DNA of 64,000 bases from Marivirga lumbricoides (GTDB lineage Bacteria > Bacteroidota > Bacteroidia > Cytophagales > Cyclobacteriaceae), in contig NZ_BMEC01000007.1 in the NCBI RefSeq assembly GCF_014636295.1, positions 248,001 to 312,000 on the forward strand, read 5' to 3'. The notes under the pieces were generated by a model that was not told the origin of the DNA, searched no databases, and worked only from the letters and a program-made list of their open reading frames with translations. This document shows positions 18,313 to 25,017 of this stretch, piece by piece. The number at the start of each line of letters is the position of its first letter. The first letter of the stretch is position 1. The translations under genes were made by a program, and so were the position numbers.

Positions 18313-18950
18313 AGAAACTAGCAGGACTCTATTTGGTCATTGACCCTAGTCAAGCGCACGAAAGCTTGTTGAAGAAACTGCATTCGGCTTTGAAAGGGGG
18401 CGTAGACATTGTACAAATTTGGGACCATTGGCCAAATGATCAGCCCAGGGGAGCAAAATTGGAATTTATTCAACGGGCAAAAGAATTGACAAAGGATTTT
18501 CAGGTGCCACTGCTCATGAATCAGGATTGGAGCCTGGCACTGGAAACAGGATTAGACGGAGTGCATTTTGACCAGCTGCCGGCCGATTTTCAAACTATTC
18601 AGCCTAGGTTGAAAGACCAATATATTGGCCTTACCGTCACCAATAATATGGAGGTAGTGCAACTGGCAGAGCAAAATAGCTTGTCTTACATTAGTTTTTG
18701 CTCGGTATTTCCATCTCCTTCCGTGCAAAGCTGTGATATTGTGCAGCCCGATAGCATCAAGAACGCAAAGGAAATTAGCAATATGCCCATTTTTCTTTCC
18801 GGAGGAATTAATCAGGAAAATTTTGGGCAATTGAAGGAGCTACCTTTCAATGGCATTGCGGTTATTTCAGGGATCTTAAATGAGGCCGACCCGGAAGCGG
18901 CTGCCAAAAAATATAAAGCAAAACTACAGGATTTAGATTATAGCGATTAG
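18309..18950 (+). CDS. Thiamine-phosphate synthase-like (ThiE/TenI superfamily) protein
   Basis: About 213 residues from the ATG at 18309, which forms an ATGA overlap with the preceding stop; a GTG at 18303 is an alternative. It is a TIM-barrel protein: LYLVIDP, GGVDIVQIWDHW, PLLMNQDWSLALETGLDGVH, YIGLTV, YISFCSVFPSPS, PIFLSGGINQENFGQL, GIAVISGIL. The overall match to ThiE is clear, but QIWDHW replaces the usual Q-R-K (QLREK) signature and PSPSVQSCD replaces the PTxTK phosphate loop. It may act on a different pyrimidine or thiazole substrate, or be a TenI-like non-ThiE protein. It is regulated by the TPP riboswitch. Confidence 0.78.
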   Translation: MKKLAGLYLVIDPSQAHESLLKKLHSALKGGVDIVQIWDHWPNDQPRGAKLEFIQRAKELTKDFQVPLLMNQDWSLALETGLDGVHFDQLPADFQTIQPRLKDQYIGLTVTNNMEVVQLAEQNSLSYISFCSVFPSPSVQSCDIVQPDSIKNAKEISNMPIFLSGGINQENFGQLKELPFNGIAVISGILNEADPEAAAKKYKAKLQDLDYSD

Positions 18951-18962
18951 ATATAGAAAATT

Positions 18963-19262
18963 ATGCAAAGTAGACTATTAAAGAAAATGTGCTGCCCTTT
19001 TGATAAGGGTGATTTAAATGTCAATATTTTCAAACAGGAGGAGAACGAAATTATTGAAGGACTTTTGACTTGCTCAGATTGTCAGCGTTATTTCCCTATT
19101 ATTTACGGTATTCCGATTATGACCCCTGATGAATACAGGCAAAAAGCGTTGGAGGCCCCGGTAATGAAAAAGTGGGGATTGGAATTGCCTGCAGGGGACC
19201 AAAGCTTTCGCTTAGATGGGCCTACCCATGCAAGAGCATTGGAGATGGGTGATAATGGATGA
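18963..19262 (+). CDS. Trm112-like zinc-ribbon protein
   Basis: 99 residues. LKKMCCPFDKGDLNV, then LLTCSDCQRYFPIIYGIPIM, is the Trm112p-like pattern of a zinc ribbon with the GIPxM strand. Members are small activators or partners of class I methyltransferases in all domains of life. One such methyltransferase is the first gene of the same operon, so a partnership is likely. The last about 33 codons (MKKWGLELPAGDQSFRLDG...) form an extension that is duplicated about 1 kb downstream at 20172-20270. It starts 12 bp after the thiE-like stop. Confidence 0.78.
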   Translation: MQSRLLKKMCCPFDKGDLNVNIFKQEENEIIEGLLTCSDCQRYFPIIYGIPIMTPDEYRQKALEAPVMKKWGLELPAGDQSFRLDGPTHARALEMGDNG

Positions 19263-19315
19263 AAAGTGGGGTGGTTAAATGAACTGTTTTGGTGAGAGAT
19301 ATTGGCAAAGACACA
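19158..19315 (+). repeat. Direct repeat, copy 1 (3' end of Trm112-like gene)
   Basis: This stretch, covering the last about 33 codons of the Trm112-like gene and about 50 bp after its stop, recurs in the same orientation at about 20163-20325 with few differences. The toxin-antitoxin pair lies between the two copies, as if introduced by an insertion or cassette exchange that duplicated the target region. Confidence 0.75.
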
Positions 19316-19397
19316 CGCGGTGCGCGTACTCCAAAGTGGGAGAGCCTCACTGTGAGTTTATGGCTTAAGACTTACTACTTGATTGGCAAGCCAAGCG

Positions 19398-19751
19398 TTA
19401 ATATTTTTTCTGTCTAATCGTGTTGGAGTCAATGACAGTCAAATTGCGCTGAAATGAAATAATTCTATTAGTAAGGAGCTCTTCTAAAATCTTTGCTGTT
19501 TCTAATGGTTCAGTTGGCTGAGTCCTGATGAAAATGACACCTGCTTGCGGTTTGTATCCATGTTTGAATATTAATTCACCATAATCGCTGTCATAAGTGA
19601 TAATAGTCCTGTTTTCATCAATAGCAATCTGCATAACCTCTTCGTCCGTAATACTAGGGTCGTCAACTCCAATTGCTTTAATGTCGTAACCTTTTGATTT
19701 GAGATAAGTGACGCTGGAGAATGGTACATTCTCATTAGCTAGATACTTCAA
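19398..19751 (-). CDS. DUF5615 family PIN-like toxin
   Basis: 117 residues. KYLANENVPFSSVTYLKSKG is the N-terminal strand and helix of PIN-like DUF5615 proteins (most have DEN, this one NEN, a common variant). DDPSITDEEVMQIAIDENR and TIITYDSDYGELIF carry the conserved acidic residues of the presumed metal site, and GVIFIRTQP closes the core. These proteins are predicted ribonuclease toxins. The gene is 11 bp downstream of a DUF433 gene, the usual antitoxin partner, so the two form a toxin-antitoxin module on the minus strand. Confidence 0.88.
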   Translation of the reverse strand: MKYLANENVPFSSVTYLKSKGYDIKAIGVDDPSITDEEVMQIAIDENRTIITYDSDYGELIFKHGYKPQAGVIFIRTQPTEPLETAKILEELLTNRIISFQRNLTVIDSNTIRQKKY

Positions 19752-19762
19752 GTTGGGTGAAT

Positions 19763-19996
19763 TTAAGAATTAATGTATAAAAGGCCGTCCTTTAAGCATT
19801 CCTGGATGTAAGAGAAAACAGCTTGTAGTGATTCCTGATTCATTCGAGGATAATTTTCAAGAATTTGTTGTTCTGTCCATCCTTGCGCAAGGAGTCCAAT
19901 GATATGTTCAACAGATACACGAGTTCCTTTTACTGTAGGCTTTCCAAGTAGTACAGTTTCATCCGATGTTATGTGTTTTCTCCATTCCATATTCAA
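19763..19996 (-). CDS. DUF433 domain antitoxin
   Basis: 77 residues. HITSDETVLLGKPTVKGTRV and SVEHIIGLLAQGWTEQQILE are the hallmark of DUF433, a small helix-turn-helix-like domain found as the antitoxin beside DUF5615 toxins. YPRMNQESLQAVFSYIQECL is the C-terminal helix pair. It is the first gene of the pair and likely represses its own promoter. A downstream Met at residue 3 (MNMEW) is an alternative start. Confidence 0.9.
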   Translation of the reverse strand: MNMEWRKHITSDETVLLGKPTVKGTRVSVEHIIGLLAQGWTEQQILENYPRMNQESLQAVFSYIQECLKDGLLYINS

Positions 19997-20162
19997 AGGT
20001 ACGAAATTTCTTATTTCTTCGTTCGGCCATTCTTACCCATGCGAGTGAGTAAATTCGTAGCTGATTAAAAATATAAAAAATTCAGTTAATTACCACGGCA
20101 ATCCGCACGGTGGGCTTATTAATTTGATTTTCACCAATAATTCAATTCTACGGACTTTCGGA

Positions 20163-20325
20163 GGCCCGGTTATGAACAAGTGGGGATTGGAATTGCCTGC
20201 AGGAGATCAAAGCTTTCGCTTGGATGGACTTACTTATGCAAGAGCTTTGGAGATGGGTGATAATGGATAAAAAGGGGGGTGGGTTAAATGAACTGATTTA
20301 CTTAGAGATAGCAGCAAAGACACCT
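20163..20325 (+). repeat. Direct repeat, copy 2
   Basis: Near-copy of 19158-19315. Homology begins at GGAGGCCC.GGT.ATGAA and fades after AGAGATA..GGCAAAGACAC. It carries the orphan tail of the Trm112-like gene. Confidence 0.75.
20172..20270 (+). pseudogene. Duplicated C-terminal fragment of the Trm112-like gene
   Basis: From the ATG at 20172 the frame encodes 32 residues beginning MNKWGLELPAGDQSFRLDG and ending EMGDNG. They match the last 33 residues of the Trm112-like protein with only a few changes (KKWG to NKWG, PTHA to LTYA). The zinc-ribbon part is missing. The reading frame is intact to a TAA, but the fragment is most simply the remnant left by a duplication or recombination event around the toxin-antitoxin pair. 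Confidence 0.75.
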
Positions 20326-20385
20326 GGCAAGAGTGCCGTCAGAGGGTAGACAGGCTATATTAGTTCGTGCCGACCATACAAATGC

Positions 20386-20889
20386 TTAATTGTTGGCACT
20401 TATATTTTTTTTATCTCTTAGAAATGTGAAGCGTTTTAACATATGTAAATAATGTTGAGTTACTTTATTTCGAGGTTCTGTCTTTATTTTTTGTTCTAAA
20501 AACTCAGTAATTTCATTTAATATGGATTTAGGAAGATCCAGTCGACTGCTCATTAGACTTGTATCCATGCTTCTTGTAGCACCGTTAATATAGATGTCAA
20601 TGTATTTACTTCCGCCTCTTAAAAGCAGCTCATTTGCGAATAAATGAAACTTATTATAAACTCCGAATGTCTGTTCTGCTGATTTGGCAAGTTCAGTGTA
20701 TAAATCGACTATAAGTTGGTCTGGAGCCAACCTTAAGTCTTTGACAAGATACTCACAAACATCCATTCTTAAGTCATAGTTTAGGTCTTCAAAATCCTCT
20801 CCATGTCTTCCATTCCAATAGAAGCTTATATCTTCAAAGTCTTTCTTTGAGTAGTGTAATATAAAATCTTTTAAACTTTCTTCCGTCAT
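20386..20889 (-). CDS. Hypothetical protein, 167 aa
   Basis: Not recognised. The protein is 167 residues, mostly helical and charged, with no signal peptide or membrane segment. The N-terminal third is acidic (DFILHYSKKDFEDISF, GEDFEDLNYDLR), and the C-terminal third basic (KIKTEPRNKVTQHYLHMLKR). It lies in the accessory island between the duplicated Trm112 tail and a decayed hsdM. An inverted repeat, GTGCCGAC...GTTGGCAC, around 20367-20399 overlaps its stop codon and could end its transcript. It is perhaps a cassette-borne defence or immunity gene, but nothing in the sequence proves that. Confidence 0.6.
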   Translation of the reverse strand: MTEESLKDFILHYSKKDFEDISFYWNGRHGEDFEDLNYDLRMDVCEYLVKDLRLAPDQLIVDLYTELAKSAEQTFGVYNKFHLFANELLLRGGSKYIDIYINGATRSMDTSLMSSRLDLPKSILNEITEFLEQKIKTEPRNKVTQHYLHMLKRFTFLRDKKNISANN

Positions 20890-20996
20890 ACTGTGAATTC
20901 TAACGATTGGCTAAGAGACGTAGAGGGCTATGAACACTACCCTTTCGGTTTGCCACTTAGACAAGCCCAATACTTTTATCAAATGCTTACGTTCTT

Positions 20997-21458
20997 TTAA
21001 TTTAATATTGTCTCATAAATGTCATTAAAACCATGTCTGTCCAGGTTTTTATTTGAAAAATCAATTTTATTTATCTCGTTAATTACTTGACAGAACAATG
21101 TTCCCTTTTTCATGTAATTGTATGTGTCATTAAAAACTGATTTCACAATTACTGATTGATCTGTATCGTTTGGTTCAATAGTTTTTAATACAGGGAATAA
21201 TTTGTCATTTATAAATGTTATCAATTCTTCTCCTGTCAGACCATCTTAGTCTGCTGCTCAATTTTGCCATTTTAGCTTCTCAGGGATTGGACTCTTATAT
21301 GTTTTTCTTGATATTTTCCATTCTTCTTCTTTATCAGCGAATATCTTCATAAAAAGCATCCACACCATCTGAGAAATCCGTTGGGTATCACCCTCAAGCC
21401 CTTCATCTTTCCTCATGATGTTTCTAATTAATTTTATGATAGATGTTATATTGCTCAT
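20997..21458 (-). pseudogene. hsdM: Truncated hsdM (type I restriction N6-adenine methylase) remnant
   Basis: The frame starting at 21458 encodes IRNIMRKDEGLEGDTQRISQ, LFMKIFADKEEEW and IPEKLKWQN, the N-terminal domain of HsdM. It then meets TGA (where family members usually have Trp) and, four codons on, TAA. In the same frame it resumes DGLTGEELITFINDKLFPVL and FCQVINEINKIDF to 20997. Only about 150 of the usual 500 or so residues remain: the SAM-binding and NPPF catalytic parts are absent. It is thus a decayed gene with two in-frame nonsense codons and a 3' deletion. Its ATG directly abuts the AbiEii stop. Confidence 0.85.
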
Positions 21459-22250
21459 TTATATCCTTTCAATTAATTCTGTTTTCAGCCATTCAAAGGC
21501 TTCTTGTTGATTGTATTCTATTTCCGGCCGTAATAGGGCTTCCATATCTCCTACAAAGTCCGGGTCATTTTCTTTCGCTTCAATGTTTTGCAAAAACTCC
21601 TTTTGACTTGGAGGTTTTTTATCAGTAGGAAACTCAATGTACGCTCGAAAACACTCAAGGATTTCATCAATATTGATGTCCATATTACGTCTGGCATAAT
21701 CCAGATCAAATAAGTCGCGCCCTTTGCTTCTTTGATATAGTGCTCTGAGTTTGGTACCTAGCAACTCATTGATACTGTACGTACGTATTTTACAATTGCC
21801 TTCAAACCATTCGCTTTGCACGGTATAAGGGAAGTCTACCCAATCCAATACATTGAAATGCTCCCGACAGTTGATTTCAAGTTTCAATCGCATCCGAATT
21901 TCTTCATACTCAGATGTGAATCGGTATAGTGCTTTGATTCCATGCCCTCTGTTTTGCGTTTTTCTACCTTCCTTAAAGAAGGTAATCACTTCGCCAATCC
22001 GCTCCATGATTGGTTTGATGGGGCCTTGCTTAATCTGAACCAAGTCAATATCTTCAGAATATCTTGAAGCGGGGTTTAAGTAGAGTTTATGTAATGCGGT
22101 CCCACCTCTAAAAGCTAAATGTTCCCTTAGATAGTCATCAGAGAAAATTTCCACCAATGCCCTACTGATAATTAGATCTTGTTCTACCTGAGAAAAGTCT
22201 TTCCATGGAGCATGTTCTTGCCATTGTGCTATGTCAGGTTTAGGTATCAT
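21459..22250 (-). CDS. AbiEii/AbiGii-type nucleotidyltransferase toxin
   Basis: 263 residues. HLAFRGGTALHKLYL and SRYSEDIDLVQI are the GG/S and D-x-D motifs of the AbiEii/AbiGii nucleotidyltransferase family (type IV toxin-antitoxin, abortive infection). INELLGTKLRALYQRSKGRD and FDLDYARR match the conserved KxxAxxxRxKxRDxxDL region. The start overlaps the end of the AbiEi-like antitoxin gene by 4 bp (ATGA). The pair is likely a phage-defence or stabilisation module next to the ruined hsdM. Toxin activity is inferred from family only. Confidence 0.9.
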   Translation of the reverse strand: MIPKPDIAQWQEHAPWKDFSQVEQDLIISRALVEIFSDDYLREHLAFRGGTALHKLYLNPASRYSEDIDLVQIKQGPIKPIMERIGEVITFFKEGRKTQNRGHGIKALYRFTSEYEEIRMRLKLEINCREHFNVLDWVDFPYTVQSEWFEGNCKIRTYSINELLGTKLRALYQRSKGRDLFDLDYARRNMDINIDEILECFRAYIEFPTDKKPPSQKEFLQNIEAKENDPDFVGDMEALLRPEIEYNQQEAFEWLKTELIERI

Positions 22251-23038
22251 AAGTCACTATCCAATTTACTATTTACATCTACCTTCCATTGGTTGTTAAC
22301 AGCTCCAGCTTTTTGATTCGTTTTTGGAGAGAGCAATACTGGGAAATATTTATTTGTTATTAGATGTTCCAAAATAGGCTGAGTCAATGTCTCGTCTACT
22401 TGCATTTCTTCTAGTATGAAACCAAGTCTTTGTAATGTACTTTTATGTGGGTACCATGTTAAGAGATTTTGTATATCATCTTGATTTATCTCTTCTGAGA
22501 GTTCTTCAAAAACAGCTAACATCCTATTGATTCCTCCCAATTTGGATTGATGATGAATTAAGTCAACAGCTGTTAGGGCAGGGCTGGAGATTTTGAAAAT
22601 CCCTGCATCCGATTTTCTTTCTTGAATATTTTTGTTTGACCATTTAGAAGCCGTGAAAAACCGAATTTTCAATTCTTTTTTTTGGATGTCACCCATTTTG
22701 GGTTTTTCTGTCATCACATATTCTTGTTGGGATTGTTGATGACTAGCTCCATGAAATTTTGCTGCAGTATAAAATCCCAAATAGTAATTGCGATTCAAGC
22801 TTTTGAAAAGCTTTTCAGCGTATAATTGAATTGGGATTTTTCCTTGTTTTGAGTATCTAGGTGGTATAATTAAATAAAACCCCTTTCTAAAGTTTACTAT
22901 TTCTTGTTTTTCTATTAATCTGGCAAGCTGAAATTTTAGTGAAGTTCCTTCTCCGTCAGTATTTTTTGCTATTTCTTCAAGAGAAAAGGAATAACTCTCA
23001 ATTGACAAAAGATGCTTGATAAATGCTTTAGCGTTCAC
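22247..23038 (-). CDS. AbiEi-family antitoxin/transcriptional regulator
   Basis: 263 residues. An N-terminal winged-helix region (SFSLEEIAKNTDGEGTSLKF, RLIEKQEIVNFRKGFYLIIP) is followed by the AbiEi core (YYLGFYTAAKFHGASHQQSQ, AVDLIHHQSKLGGINR). In this family the N-terminal domain binds the promoter and the rest neutralises the AbiEii partner, which is encoded next with a 4-bp overlap. It is probably autoregulated. Confidence 0.85.
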   Translation of the reverse strand: MNAKAFIKHLLSIESYSFSLEEIAKNTDGEGTSLKFQLARLIEKQEIVNFRKGFYLIIPPRYSKQGKIPIQLYAEKLFKSLNRNYYLGFYTAAKFHGASHQQSQQEYVMTEKPKMGDIQKKELKIRFFTASKWSNKNIQERKSDAGIFKISSPALTAVDLIHHQSKLGGINRMLAVFEELSEEINQDDIQNLLTWYPHKSTLQRLGFILEEMQVDETLTQPILEHLITNKYFPVLLSPKTNQKAGAVNNQWKVDVNSKLDSDL

Positions 23039-23482
23039 TTTAGTATAATTTTTACAAAAGTAGTAAAAAATGCTACTTATAGAGAATAATAACTAAGATT
23101 TATTAGAGGGATGTAAAATTTTAGCTCTTTTGGTTTTTTAGAGTTGGCTTTGTGTGGTGGCAAAAACCAAATGTACTTAAATGTACGATTGGTTTTATAT
23201 TAGTAATAGCCCTAATAATAAGAGTTATATCAGCAATAATTATATCCTCACCTCCCAGAAAGCTTTATGAATTGATTGGGTATAAAGGTTTCGGCAATTG
23301 ATTAGTTGTAAATATAGGATAATAGTTGTCATATTCATTATTAAAATAGTATTTTTCACTGAAAAAATGCGATTGATCCTTAGGTTATTAGATAAACTGA
23401 CCGGGTTAATGTGTGGGAATTTTGAAGAATATTCAAAAGCACAAGTGGCCGCTTGCGATATTTAAAGTGCATTTGTTAACAA
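23039..23482. other. Intergenic region, nothing recognised
   Basis: AT-rich spacer between the AbiEi gene and the nuclease gene, both on the minus strand. It must hold the AbiEi promoter and the nuclease 3' end. I see no coding frame, clear repeat or strong hairpin. Confidence 0.4.
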
Positions 23483-24109
23483 CTATACATTTTCAAAGAA
23501 CTTTACAGCATAGCCGCAATACTCTTTGATTTTCTCTTTATCAGTATCAAATTCTTTTCTATTACCTAAATAATTACGACAAGTTGGAGTGATTTCTTTT
23601 CCTTCCATCAGTTCTTGAAAAGAAATACACTTAATATGTCTTTTAGTGACAAGCACAATTAAAGCATTTTCAAAAGGATAATCACCGTACTTTGAGATAT
23701 CTTTTAATTTAAACTCTCCACTTGCTCTATACTTTACTTCTATAAAGTGGGCTTGTTTGTCTTTAAAAATCACAAAATCAGGCATTTGCCTGATGTTTTT
23801 AGACACCTCACCCTTAACACCTTTCAATAAATCCTTAATACCTGGAATGGAATTTTCCATTCCATAGCTAAACACTTGAAACCCTAATGATCGAAATAAC
23901 TCCTCCACTATTGTTTCTGCTATTCTACCTTTAATCACTCCAGAAACCCAAGGGTTATCTTTCTTTTTATCATCCACCTTCATAACATTGAGGGGCAATT
24001 GCTCAACTTCCACTGTAGCTTTCTTCGGCTCTCCATTCTCTTTATAACATGAGTAACAAAGCCCACCATCAAATTTTGTGAATCCTCCACAAATTGTACA
24101 TTCTGCCAT
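23483..24109 (-). CDS. Zinc-ribbon PD-(D/E)XK nuclease-like protein
   Basis: 208 residues from the ATG at 24109 (MAECTICGG), preferred over one 21 bp upstream because an A-rich stretch typical of Bacteroidota start sites precedes it. Four cysteines (CTICGGFTKFDGGLCYSC) form an N-terminal zinc ribbon. From about residue 65 comes a restriction-endonuclease-like fold: GRIAETIVEELFRSLGF (helix with Glu), MPDFVIF (Asp) and AHFIEVKYR (E-x-K), i.e. the PD-(D/E)XK active site. FENALIVLVTKRHIKCISF is the following strand. It lies alone at the edge of the defence island. A restriction or nucleic-acid repair role is possible; the target is unknown. Confidence 0.75.
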   Translation of the reverse strand: MAECTICGGFTKFDGGLCYSCYKENGEPKKATVEVEQLPLNVMKVDDKKKDNPWVSGVIKGRIAETIVEELFRSLGFQVFSYGMENSIPGIKDLLKGVKGEVSKNIRQMPDFVIFKDKQAHFIEVKYRASGEFKLKDISKYGDYPFENALIVLVTKRHIKCISFQELMEGKEITPTCRNYLGNRKEFDTDKEKIKEYCGYAVKFFENV

Positions 24110-24420
24110 AACTTTATTTGAAAAAATCAATACTTAATCAACTCCTGGAAAGCTTTTATGAAGGGATTATCTTAAAAGGTTTTGGGATTTGATTTGGAAC
24201 AAATATAGTTCACCCGTTGATAAACTCGAAGTGCAAAATTTGCTGTTGATCGAAAAGAGCATTTACTAATTGATTAGGGGTGAGGAATTGCTTTCTTTTT
24301 TATTAAAGCTTCCACTGCTACTTTAATTGAGAATACCTAAAAAATATAATTTACCACCAATGCTATTTCCACTTCTCTAACTGAAACTTATCGATAAGTC
24401 GGTACAGGCTTTAAAACTCT

Positions 24421-24613
24421 TTCTTTTCTTTTTCTACTATATAACAAGATATAATTTTCTTAACTGGCGTAACTATTCTATCTCAAAAAACACCCCTATA
24501 ATCCCCTTAAGGGGATAGCCGCACAGATCAAAATCAGCAGAAAACCAACAGCTTTATCTCTATTTTCTGCTGCATCAAAAGACTAGTTATCTCCTTTGAG
24601 GTTCAGTTGTCAG
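24421..24613 (-). repeat. Dispersed repeat family, copy B (partial, inverted)
   Basis: The reverse complement aligns with the right half of copy A (8330-8520), including GGCTATCCCCTT, GGGGATTATAGGGGTGTTTT, TAGAATAGTT and CTTGTTATATAGTAG. Confidence 0.7.
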
Positions 24614-24930
24614 TTTAAATAACGTTAGACGGATTGGCCTTATTCATTTTAGGGATTTTGTATTTCTAATTGGATAAGAAACAAAATGTTTGATCCGCTG
24701 GCTAGTGGAGAGTTTTTTTGTTTCCCAGTTAGAACTACAAAATGTCGTTAAAAAATGTCGTTAAGAAATCGAGCCTTTTGTATTTATATCTTTTTAAGAT
24801 ATCATTTTCCCGAGATTCCATCTGACTAAAAATATTATTGACATCAGATGAAATGAATACAGCCTTGAATTTTTGTTTCTTTTTGTTCAAGCAAAAAGAA
24901 AGGAAAGATAAAATTGAAGTAGAACCATTG

Positions 24931-24973
24931 AAAAAAGGAATGGCTGAAAAGTGTCATTCTCATCAGCCACTCC
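24931..24973 (-). terminator. Terminator of the GH5 gene
   Basis: GGAATGGCTGA (24937-24947) pairs with TCAGCCACTCC (24963-24973) with one mismatch. Six A on the left give a T tract on the minus strand. It lies about 45 bp past the stop at 25018. Confidence 0.7.
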
Positions 24974-25017
24974 ATTTATTTAGAAAATACAGTTCTGCAG
25001 ACTGCTTTGCTTTATAC

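Larger units (their letters stand above)
24131..25017. other. Repeat-bearing intergenic region
   Basis: Contains dispersed repeat copy B (24421-24613). Near 24871-24902 lies a hairpin TTTCTTTTTG..CAAAAAGAAA, of a kind often repeated in Bacteroidota intergenic DNA. The GH5 terminator is at 24931-24973. An 80-codon open frame at 24838-25080 spans these and is not credible as a gene. Confidence 0.5.

Noticed and set aside
21225-21260. Genetic recoding (TGA as Trp) in hsdM
   Set aside because: A TAA follows four codons later, the gene is truncated, and TGA serves as a normal stop elsewhere in the window (for example the Trm112-like gene).
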